11,080 bases of DNA. Source: Bacteroidota bacterium (lineage in GTDB: Bacteria; Bacteroidota; Bacteroidia; Flavobacteriales; Schleiferiaceae). Of this stretch, positions 1 to 7,900 are shown one piece after another. The stretch covers positions 9,976 to 21,055 of the forward strand of contig PXYR01000014.1 of NCBI GenBank assembly GCA_003023665.1, read 5' to 3'. Every line of letters starts with the position of its first letter. The stretch's first letter is position 1. The notes beneath the pieces were generated by a model that did no database searches, was not told where the DNA came from, and saw nothing but the letters and a program-made list of their open reading frames with translations. The position numbers and the translations under genes were made by a program.

Positions 1-866
1 ATCATAGGGAAGTCCTGAATGGCTTTTACTATGGCTTCCATGATGATTGGAGTAAAGGTTATTTTTTCGCCATGTTTATCAAAAAAGCTGTTCTTCACCT
101 TGTTTCTCCATAAAACCACCTTTGTCATATCTGCCTCAACAAAGGACGTTACATGCGGAGAGGTTTTCACAGAATTCACCATGTGATCTGCAATGAGCTT
201 TCTCATGCGGTCCATTTCAATTATTTCATCTCCAGCGGAAGGAGTAATGCTTGGCGCAGTAGTTGCTTTTTGTGGTGCAGGAGCGGGCGTAGATACCGGG
301 GCCGAAGGTGTTGCTTCTACTTTTGATGACGCCGCGGCAACACGACCTCCTTCAAGGTAGGTTAAAACATCTTTTTTAGTAACGCGACCGTCCTTGCCCG
401 AACCAGGAATTCCGTCCAATTCCGTTTGATTTATCCCTTCCTCTTTGGCCATGCTACGCACTAAAGGGGAATAAAATCTGCCATTCGACTCTTTAGAAAT
501 AGGTTCATGAATTGCAGGCGGCGCAACAGTTTCTGCAGCCGCTGTAACTTGAGTTTCAATTTTTGCAGCAACCTCCTCAACGGGGGTAGATACTACCTCA
601 TTACCTGAAGTAGATGCATCGGCACCTTCTGTTTCAATAATGGCTATAGCCTCACCAACTTGGGCCACATCATTAACATTACTTATGATTTTGATGAGCT
701 TTCCGCTAACAGGTGAAGGAACTTCGCTGTCTACTTTGTCAGTAGCAACTTCAACAACACTTTCCTCAGCTTCAATGAAGTCACCTTCATTTTTAAGCCA
801 CGTGGTAATGGTAGCTTCAGCAACGGATTCACCCATTTTGGGTAGGATTAATTCTAATTGAGCCAT
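1..866 (-). CDS. 2-oxo acid dehydrogenase E2 subunit (dihydrolipoamide acyltransferase), 3' end missing
   Basis: This is the acyltransferase core of a 2-oxo acid dehydrogenase complex. Its swinging lipoyl arm carries the acyl group from E1 to coenzyme A and is then reoxidised by E3, in the cytoplasm. The visible 288 residues show the family order. A single biotinyl/lipoyl domain (about 1-78) carries the lipoyl lysine K44 in ATDKVDSE. An Ala/Pro/Glu-rich linker follows (79-128), then an E3-binding domain (about 129-172, SPLVRSMAKEEGI then GKDGRVTKKDVL). A second Ala/Pro linker (173-212) leads to the start of the catalytic domain (from about 213, with MRKLIADHM and PHVTSFVEADMT). The catalytic HxxxDG motif lies beyond the left edge. 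The ATG at 866-864 gives the standard MAQLELILPKMGE start. The lipoyl domain resembles branched-chain or generic E2 proteins, but pyruvate, 2-oxoglutarate and branched-chain types cannot be separated here, so no symbol is given. It lies 59 bp downstream of the glycosyltransferase gene; TAAATTCG (896-889, minus) is one mismatch from a Bacteroidota -7 box and might give it its own promoter. Confidence 0.93.
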   Translation of the reverse strand, partial: MAQLELILPKMGESVAEATITTWLKNEGDFIEAEESVVEVATDKVDSEVPSPVSGKLIKIISNVNDVAQVGEAIAIIETEGADASTSGNEVVSTPVEEVAAKIETQVTAAAETVAPPAIHEPISKESNGRFYSPLVRSMAKEEGINQTELDGIPGSGKDGRVTKKDVLTYLEGGRVAAASSKVEATPSAPVSTPAPAPQKATTAPSITPSAGDEIIEMDRMRKLIADHMVNSVKTSPHVTSFVEADMTKVVLWRNKVKNSFFDKHGEKITFTPIIMEAIVKAIQDFPM

Positions 867-900
867 TGATATTTCGGTTTATCGACCTCGAATTTACGGC

Positions 901-927
901 AAAAAACTGTGGTAATTTAAACAGTTT
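901..927 (-). terminator. Weak terminator-like hairpin after the glycosyltransferase gene
   Basis: Read on the minus strand, a perfect 7-bp inverted repeat AAACTGT / ACAGTTT (927-921 and 910-904) encloses a 10-base loop. The stem's final Ts continue to give six Ts (906-901) before GCCG. This has the shape of an intrinsic terminator. The upstream arm uses two bases of the TAA stop codon (928-926) of the glycosyltransferase gene. The stem has only two G-C pairs, so termination is probably partial. It would lower read-through from recR and the glycosyltransferase into the E2 gene. Confidence 0.4.
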
Positions 928-2866
928 AGTATTTGCTTAATTGCCATAAGCGCAATAGATCGGTATGGATTTGAGCCTCTTTTGCATAATCCTCAATGAA
1001 GGCTTTAGCATTTTGAGGAAAGTCTAATTCCTTTGGCAATTCTCTGCAAATGTCAAAAATCGGTTCAGGTATTTCGGGTAGTGAAAACTTTTCGCCTAAA
1101 GCGGATGTGTATCCAATTAAAGACCTTTTTCCGATTAAGATATTACCCGCGTTTTGAATCCATGCCTTCCAGCCATTTAAACGCCCAAAGATTAAAGCGG
1201 TAAGAAGGGAAACGGGCACATTGAGTATAAAAAAGGTTAGGACTATCTCATATATTCGTCGCTGCCTTAAATAATTTGGGTCACTTATAAAGTATTGTTT
1301 CTTGTAGGTGCTCCCCTGACTTAAGCTGCTGTCGGAACCAATTATAAACCCCTGATGAGGCAATAATGACTTGATTGATGTATGGGATCCGAGTTGTACG
1401 GTCAATTCAATGAATTTATCATAACTGATTGAATCGTTGTCAATAATGAGCTCATTTATGCGGTGTAATTGAATAAGGGCGCCTAGCGTTTCTATATCAT
1501 TTTCTTCAAGTGGATTCTGTTTCCAAGTAAAAGCAGGATATACATTACTCTCTTTTAAGATGGTCTGCAGCGATTCAAAATTGGAATCTTTCCCGTAGAA
1601 AATAATACGAGGTTGTTGTTGTTGTTCTTGGAAGAGTCTTTGACCAGTAAGTAGAGAAATCAGGGCTCTATAGGACAGTAAAACTGCTGTTCCAATTAAA
1701 GCACCTAGCATGAGTAGCGCTCTTGAAAAACGAAGTTCCTCTGGAAGAAGCCCATATGCAAAGCCAATCAACAGCGTGGTAAAAAACATGGAGCGAATCA
1801 GGTGCTTGGGCTGAGTTCCTTTGAAATAGGCTCCGCCTACCCAAAGCCCAAAAATCCATAAAAAGACATACGATCCTTGGATTTGAAAGGTGTACAAGTC
1901 AGGATAGGAACCGCCATTGATAAATCTGTGGTTGAATTCCCAATAGACTTTAATATGGTTTAAAACTGTAAAAAGCAAGGCGCCGTCCAATGCAGGAGCA
2001 AAGGCGCTTCTTGCAATCCGAGCCACAACGGCTAGTGATGCTCTTAGGTATATCCCAAAATAAATAAGGAGTTTGTAGGCCCATGCTGCGCTGCCACTGA
2101 ATTGCTTTTGAGAAAACAATACCATGGCTTTGTAGAACATACGAACATAGTTTAAACTGCCGCGCTTAGTGCTTTCTCCTTTGTAGTGAATAATTCTGCT
2201 TTCACTGAAGTAAATATTTTTCTTACCTGTTTTTTGAAGTTCATAGCTCAGATCTATATCCTCACCATACATGAAATATCGCGTGTCAAAACCTTGCACT
2301 TGACGCAGTAGTTTCGTGGGCACCATCATGAAACACCCTACAAGGATATCCACTTCATGGTTTTCATTTTTATCAAGATGTCCCAAATGATAGCGCGCAA
2401 ATAAGCGTGATTTGGGGAAGAGTGAACTCAGCCCTGTAATCTTCCACAAAGCCACCAAGGGCGTAGGAAGCGCTCGTTTGCTTTCGGGTAGAAATCTACC
2501 GCTACCGTCTATTCCTTGAATACCCAAGCCACCTACCTCTGGATGATCTCCTAAAAAGTTTAGACATTTTTCTATTGCATCAGATTGTAATACGGTATCA
2601 GGATTGAGGATGAGGGTATACTCACCTTTAGCGGTTTCAAATCCTATATTGTTTGCTTTACCAAATCCAATGTTTTCAGGGTTATTTATCCAATGAACCG
2701 AGGGAAACTGCTCACGAATGGATTTCTCACCAGAATCTGCACTATTGTTATCTACTACAATAACCTCAAAAGAGTAGGAGGTTTTGCTCTTGTAAATGCT
2801 ATCAATGCATTGCGTCAGAAATTCTTTGACGTTGTAATTAACAATAACGATGCTCAGGTCTAGCAT
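926..2866 (-). CDS. Family 2 glycosyltransferase fused to a degenerate polyprenyl-phosphate sugar transferase-like half
   Basis: The protein has 646 residues. Residues 1-270 form a GT-A fold family 2 glycosyltransferase: LSIVIVNYN at the start, the nucleotide-sugar aspartate in VVDNNS (D39), the metal-binding motif as NPD (88-90), and MYGEDIDLSYEL with acidic E202-D203. This half should transfer a sugar from a nucleotide donor to a cell-surface glycan at the inner face of the membrane. Residues from about 325 onward resemble the WbaP/WcaJ family: membrane segments near 330-347, 357-374 and 381-399, a Rossmann-like segment (IIFYGKDSN, 421-429), another membrane helix (RRIYEIVLTFFILNVPVSLL, 536-555), a remnant of the terminal motif (GKRSLIGYTS, 579-588, where the family has GDMSLVGPRP) and a final YAKEAQIHTDLLRLW. 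The catalytic block between that helix and the GPRP-like motif is missing, so this half is probably not an active phosphotransferase. The start codon overlaps the last base of the recR stop codon, suggesting translational coupling. The acceptor and sugar are unknown; exopolysaccharide or another envelope glycan is inferred. Confidence 0.9.
   Translation of the reverse strand: MLDLSIVIVNYNVKEFLTQCIDSIYKSKTSYSFEVIVVDNNSADSGEKSIREQFPSVHWINNPENIGFGKANNIGFETAKGEYTLILNPDTVLQSDAIEKCLNFLGDHPEVGGLGIQGIDGSGRFLPESKRALPTPLVALWKITGLSSLFPKSRLFARYHLGHLDKNENHEVDILVGCFMMVPTKLLRQVQGFDTRYFMYGEDIDLSYELQKTGKKNIYFSESRIIHYKGESTKRGSLNYVRMFYKAMVLFSQKQFSGSAAWAYKLLIYFGIYLRASLAVVARIARSAFAPALDGALLFTVLNHIKVYWEFNHRFINGGSYPDLYTFQIQGSYVFLWIFGLWVGGAYFKGTQPKHLIRSMFFTTLLIGFAYGLLPEELRFSRALLMLGALIGTAVLLSYRALISLLTGQRLFQEQQQQPRIIFYGKDSNFESLQTILKESNVYPAFTWKQNPLEENDIETLGALIQLHRINELIIDNDSISYDKFIELTVQLGSHTSIKSLLPHQGFIIGSDSSLSQGSTYKKQYFISDPNYLRQRRIYEIVLTFFILNVPVSLLTALIFGRLNGWKAWIQNAGNILIGKRSLIGYTSALGEKFSLPEIPEPIFDICRELPKELDFPQNAKAFIEDYAKEAQIHTDLLRLWQLSKY
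1613..1630. repeat. Short TTG/CAA trinucleotide tract inside the glycosyltransferase gene
   Basis: Four perfect TTG units are followed by TTC and TTG. On the coding strand this gives QEQQQQ (residues 413-418), a hydrophilic linker just before the Rossmann-like segment. Gain or loss of units would change linker length without shifting the frame. Confidence 0.6.
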
Positions 2867-3483
2867 TATTGCGGTAGGCTTTGTTCGTATGGGATGCGAT
2901 GTTGTATGCTTCGCCCTAGCGTGACTTCATCAGCAAACTCCAATTCATCACCAACGGCTATTCCACGAGCTATGGTAGTCAGAGCAGCGTTGAAATCTTT
3001 GATTTTGCGGTACAGGTAAAAGTTGGTGGTATCCCCTTCCATAGTCGTGTTTAACGCAAAAACTACTTCCTTTATTTCGCCAGATTGCATTTTTTCTAAA
3101 AGGGCATCAATAGTTAAATCACTTGGTCCAATGCCATCCATAGGTGAGATTAATCCGCCTAATACGTGATATACACCATTGTATCCGCCTGTGTTTTCAA
3201 TGGCCATAACGTCCCTCACGTCCTCTACAATGCAGACTATGGATTTATCCCTTTTGGGACTAGCGCAAATACCGCAAATTTCGGTGTCCGAAATAGTGTG
3301 ACATTCACCACAGAAAGTGGTGTTCTTCCGTAAATCCAATAATGCTGCGCTTAGATCCTCTGTTTGTATAGCGGGTCTACGCAATAAGTGCAAAGCAAGG
3401 CGTAATGCTGTCTTTTTACCAATACCCGGCAGTCTAGAGATTTCTTCAACTGCTAATTCTATTTTACGACTTGAAAAATTCAT
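2866..3483 (-). CDS. recR: Recombination mediator protein RecR
   Basis: RecR works with RecO and RecF to load RecA on single-stranded DNA at gaps during recombinational repair. The protein has 205 residues, the normal RecR length (about 200). It shows the complete family plan: an N-terminal helix-hairpin-helix for DNA binding (LPGIGKKTALRLA, 18-30), a four-cysteine zinc finger (C58, C61, C70, C73), a TOPRIM domain from about residue 81 with the acidic motif EDVRDVMAIE (87-96), and the conserved C-terminal segment GDELEFADEVTLGRSI (178-193). No key residue is missing. The ATG at 3483-3481 is chosen because it leaves the usual few residues before the first helix, and no Shine-Dalgarno is visible. 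The gene is first in a minus-strand block; its TAA (2868-2866) shares its last base with the ATG of the glycosyltransferase gene. It is divergent from the symporter gene, with only 37 bp between them. Confidence 0.97.
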   Translation of the reverse strand: MNFSSRKIELAVEEISRLPGIGKKTALRLALHLLRRPAIQTEDLSAALLDLRKNTTFCGECHTISDTEICGICASPKRDKSIVCIVEDVRDVMAIENTGGYNGVYHVLGGLISPMDGIGPSDLTIDALLEKMQSGEIKEVVFALNTTMEGDTTNFYLYRKIKDFNAALTTIARGIAVGDELEFADEVTLGRSIQHRIPYEQSLPQ

Positions 3484-3490
3484 TGCGTCT

Positions 3491-3498
3491 CAAATGTA
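3491..3498 (-). promoter_or_regulatory. Candidate Bacteroidota -7 promoter box for recR
   Basis: On the minus strand TACATTTG matches the Bacteroidota -7 consensus TAnnTTTG at all six fixed positions, and it lies in the only intergenic space upstream of recR. It ends 7 bases before the recR ATG, so a transcript from it would have almost no 5' leader. I see no good TTTG -33 element at 17-23 bases upstream, which weakens the call. Confidence 0.3.
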
Positions 3499-3520
3499 AG
3501 GGATTGCGCATATTTGTTGC

Positions 3521-4936
3521 ATGAACAATGCACTCTTTTTAATTCTATTGCTCCTATATGTATCTGTTTTGGCAGTTGTGGGTTATTTCACATCACGTGG
3601 GGCATCTAATGCGACCTTCTTCAATGCAAATAAAAATGCCAATTGGCTTTTAGTAAGTTTTGGAATGATAGGAGCCTCACTATCTGGTGTAACTTTTATC
3701 AGTGTTCCTGGTTGGACTTCTTCATCCGGAATGACTTACATGGTGATGGTTGTAGGCTATTTTTTAGGCTATTTATTTATTGCTCGGGTTTTATTACCGG
3801 TCTACTATAGGAACAATGTAATTAGTATATATGAATTTTTAGGAATTCGCCTTGGAGTGTCCAGCTATAAAACGGGGTCCTTGTTCTTTCTTCTTTCCAG
3901 AATAGTAGGGGCTTCCGCTCGACTCTATATAGTAACCATGGTTGTGCAAGTTTTGATATGTGATAGCCTAGGAATTCCCTTTGTCCTTACTGCGGTATTA
4001 ATATTAGTACTCATTGCTTTGTATAGTGCAACTGGCGGAATTGCGACCATTGTAATTACAGATACGCTTCAGACAGTTCTCATGTTATCTGCGGCGATTA
4101 TGGCATTCCTCTTTGTTGGCAAAGAGGTAGTTACAGAAAATAATACCTTTTGGTCCACATTGAGGGGGCATTCGCAGTGGCACTTTATAGATTTAGACGG
4201 ACCAAAGTCGTGGTGGCGTCAATTACTTGGGGGAGCTGCCATTGCCATTGCCATGACGGGCCTAGACCAAGATATGATGCAAAAAAATCTAACGGTTAGA
4301 ACGTTGAAAAACGCCCAAAAAAACATGGTTTTATTAGGTTTGAGTTTACTAGTTGTAAATCTCTTGTTTTTATCGCTAGGTGTTTTTCTCAGTGAGTTTG
4401 CCACTGCCAATAATATCACTGCCTCCGGTGATACACTTTTTTCCTCAATAGCCATGCATCCGTCTTTCCCCGCCATGCTGCCCATTGTATTCTTTCTTGG
4501 TCTTCTTGCTGCTGCATTTTCTAGTGCAGATAGTGCATTAACCTCTTTGACCACTGCATTTTGTGTTGATTTTTTAGGGTTGAAAGGGAATAGCTCCATC
4601 AAGACAAGATCACGGGTTTACATTGGGTTTATGGGAGTTCTTTTGATTGTAATGCTCCTAATCTATAGTTTAAAATCAGAGACCATAATAGGTACTTTGT
4701 TTACAGCCGCAGGATATACCTATGGACCTTTGATAGGGTTGTTTAGTTTTGCCCTCATTTTTGGTCGCAAGCTAGACGGCTGGAAGGTATTAGTAGTTTG
4801 TTTGCTTGCTCCTATTATTTCCCATCAAATAAGCCTATGGGCACCCCGGTTGGGATACGCCATAGGCTTTGAATTACTTGTTTATAATGGTCTCTTAACG
4901 CTACTTGGATTATGGTTGATAAGTAGACGTCCTTAA
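3521..4936 (+). CDS. Sodium:solute symporter (SSS family)
   Basis: This inner-membrane secondary transporter imports a small solute driven by the sodium gradient. The 471 residues are almost entirely hydrophobic, with about 12-13 membrane helices, matching the 13-helix LeuT-like fold and usual length of the family. Family landmarks are visible: the first helix (3-22) with GYFTSRGASNATFF after it, SLSGVTFISVPG (54-64) in the second, ATGGIATIVITDTLQTVLML (170-189), the loop motif GLDQDMMQKN (247-256), and FSSADSALTSLTTAF (333-347). The serine and threonine residues in the last motif correspond to the Na2 sodium site of vSGLT and PutP. The substrate (sugar, amino acid, nucleoside, sialic acid or other) cannot be read from the sequence, and no catabolic gene is adjacent to hint at it. 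The ATG at 3521 is the first in frame after a stop at 3497-3499. CATATTTG (3509-3516), one mismatch from TAnnTTTG, lies directly upstream. The TAA overlaps the stop codon of the convergent protease gene. Confidence 0.93.
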   Translation: MNNALFLILLLLYVSVLAVVGYFTSRGASNATFFNANKNANWLLVSFGMIGASLSGVTFISVPGWTSSSGMTYMVMVVGYFLGYLFIARVLLPVYYRNNVISIYEFLGIRLGVSSYKTGSLFFLLSRIVGASARLYIVTMVVQVLICDSLGIPFVLTAVLILVLIALYSATGGIATIVITDTLQTVLMLSAAIMAFLFVGKEVVTENNTFWSTLRGHSQWHFIDLDGPKSWWRQLLGGAAIAIAMTGLDQDMMQKNLTVRTLKNAQKNMVLLGLSLLVVNLLFLSLGVFLSEFATANNITASGDTLFSSIAMHPSFPAMLPIVFFLGLLAAAFSSADSALTSLTTAFCVDFLGLKGNSSIKTRSRVYIGFMGVLLIVMLLIYSLKSETIIGTLFTAAGYTYGPLIGLFSFALIFGRKLDGWKVLVVCLLAPIISHQISLWAPRLGYAIGFELLVYNGLLTLLGLWLISRRP

Positions 4937-7900
4937 ATTTTGGTGATATTCTGACTGATTACTCCTGAACGACTCGTTACTTTCAGCGTGTATAGCCCTT
5001 GAGGAAGCGTGCTTAAATCAACGACAATGGTTTCCTCTAAATCTGCGTAAGTTGAATGCTGCAGGCAAGTTCCAATAGCGGAATAAATTTCAACAGTCGC
5101 CTCTCCGCCTGGTTTCAGTGAAGAGATATTCAGTTGTCCTTCAGTCGGATTTGGATAGAATACCACTTGTGTCATTGCATTTTCATCAAGGTCTATATTG
5201 TTAAAGGTTGTTGTTGTGCTTTTTATACCACAGTCAGTGGTAACCGTCAACTTAACGGTGTATGATCCAGGTTGCGCATAGGTGTGTTGCGGGTTTTGTA
5301 AAGAACTAGTGTTTCCATCGCCAAATTCCCACAACCATGCATTTGGAGCTGGCACAGTTGCATCCTGAAAATTATAACTCAAATTTCCGGCTAAGCTCAA
5401 AGAGAATTGGGGTATAAGTTGCGGACCAGGTATAAGTATGGCTGAATCGGCAACAAAGGAAAAGGCATTGTAATACACGTATTCCAAATGATAGTCTGTA
5501 GGCACATTTAGCGTTGCTGTATGCGTTCCCATCCCGGCATAATTGGTCACCGTGGAAGAACCAGATCTATTCAATCCAAATTGTCCATCTACAGTCGAGT
5601 CTAGACTACTGAGTGAGAATAAGAAAGGCTCATCTTCACAGATTGTTGACGGTAAATTCAAGTTGGCAATGGAGGGATTTCCACCAAGATCAATGACACG
5701 AATGTTGTCAAGGTAAAGGTTGTTACCATAGCCGCAAATACCTACGAATTCGAATTGAACGTCAGTGGAGGAAAGATTGGTTAGGTGGACCGTATCTGTT
5801 CTCCAATCAGAACTTCCACTAGGAACAAAGGTGGAAGTTGATGCAGCCACGGTTCCTAGATTTGCTCCCTCCTTTAGATAAAGTGTATCAAAGGTGTTTC
5901 CGCAGTCCCCACTTACAACGACGGCCAATTGATCAAAATAACTTCCGCTATATGGGGCATAGCTTACATCAAACATAAGCGTAGGGTCCGTGTATCCGCT
6001 GATATCAAATTTAGGACTTAGCAGCCCATCTGTTGTACCAGCTGCATTGTAATTAAAGTAGTCCATATACATAGCGCCCGATTTAACACCTGTTGGGCCA
6101 TCCACATCCCCTCGTGACCAAGTTGTTCCATTATCCGCATTGGTAATGCTAAAATCTTGCAATGTGGTGCTGCTAAATGTTTCAATAATGGGAAGGACAG
6201 GAAGTGGGTTGATTACTATTTCATTCACCTTGGTTAAGGTATCGCTACCATAGCTGTTGGATGCAATGAGCGTTACGGTATAAGACCCTATTGAATTAAA
6301 AATAATTTCAGGATTTTGTGAGGAAGCAGACGTACCGTTGGTGAATGAGAATGTTGCTGGAGTTATTGTCCAATACCAATTCGATGGAGTTTTAGCGCTT
6401 TGATCTAAAAGTGTTACGGTCGAATTCAGACAAGGTAAAGATGGTGAGGCAGAAAAATCTGCAATCGGTGTACCTATGTTATCCACAATAGCTATGTTAT
6501 CAATAGCTAAATCACTTTGATAACCGTCTCCAGTGATTCCAATAAATCTCAATAATACTGTATCTCCTGCAAATGCACTCAAGTTTATCGTTTCTACCTG
6601 CCAATTGTTTCCTTTGTCCCCGCTTTCATTCAATAGCATGGTCCAAGTTGTTCCATTGAAGATTTCCACGGTGAGAGAACCCATATCTCCACCTAACATG
6701 TGATAGGCAAATTCCAATTCCGGCGCAAATGCATTACTCAAATCAATACATGGACTATAAAGAACTGCTTCTTCGAAATTACAGCCTCCAGAAGCTTCTA
6801 GATATAAGTACTTGCCACTATTGCCAAAGCCAGAAGATGGCCCTGTGCCGTTGGAAGCTGTTCCTCCATTGTGTGTTCTCCAATCGATTCCGTCTTCCGA
6901 GCCGTTAATTAAATTGGTCCAATCTCCGCTGAGATTACATACTGTAGCCCCACAATTTAAACTAGTTGCACAGTTTGAAAAGGAATTAAAGTCTTGAAGG
7001 AAAGGCAAGGAATACAATGCAGAATTCAAATAGGTAATGGTTTGTACAACTGTATCATTTTGTCCATTCATATCACCACTTAATTCTGTCCAAGCTTGAA
7101 TGGAACCATTCGTAGTTCCTGACCACGATATTGGGTCAGAGAAGACAAAAATTGTATCTGCATAAGACGCAACGGTCCCGAAAATGGTGTCTCTTGTAAT
7201 TACACCTTGATATTTATAAGCTACAGGAAGCGTATCCAAAGCAGATGTTGAGGGATTGCGCACTTGAACAGAAACTTCAATTAGGTTGCTTTGACAGCTG
7301 CTCACGAATTGAGGGTTCATCACTTCCTTTAATTGTAAATCTCGCGGAAGTGGGCAATTTTGTGTGCCGCTCGGTAAACTAATGGCATAAGCTCTTTTGC
7401 CTTGTGAGCCATTTACATTCGCAGAAGCGCTAATCCATGTATCCGAAGTCACAACGTAGGGAATAATCATGCTGTTATTAACGTCCGTAAATACGGAATC
7501 CATGAATTTATTTCCAAGTATGTAGGCCGTGTAATCTGTGGCTGTGGTTACCGGATTAATGGTGATTTTTAGACTGTCAGGGCAAACCCAATCTACAACT
7601 AAACCCGTGGGTTGTGGAACGATAGTCATAGGACCTGCGACTGAGGTGTCATTACCTTTAATTAAGCGTAAATAAGCGGCATCCGTTGCAATGTTGGGTA
7701 CAGTCCAATTTGCCATGCCTTGACCAGTAATTGGTGAAAGACTTAGCGTATTCCAAGTAGTACCGCCGTTAGGGCTAAATTCCCAAGTTAGACCATTTAC
7801 CGCCCCGTCCCAACGTACGACCGTTGCTCCTGGAACCAAAGCTTCATTGGTATGTGGGTAAGTCAGCACGGCCTCTTCCATTTCTATATAGTACACCACA

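Noticed and set aside
640..861. A 73-codon plus-strand open frame opposite the E2 lipoyl domain.
   Set aside because: It lies antisense to a highly conserved lipoyl domain; its Ser/Thr-rich translation is a by-product of the opposite coding strand.
4219..4602. A 127-codon open frame on the minus strand inside the symporter gene.
   Set aside because: It is antisense to conserved symporter motifs, has low-complexity composition and matches no domain I recognise.
3521..4936. Naming the symporter as a proline (PutP), sialic acid or sugar transporter.
   Set aside because: Only general family and sodium-site motifs are visible, and no neighbouring catabolic gene points to a substrate.
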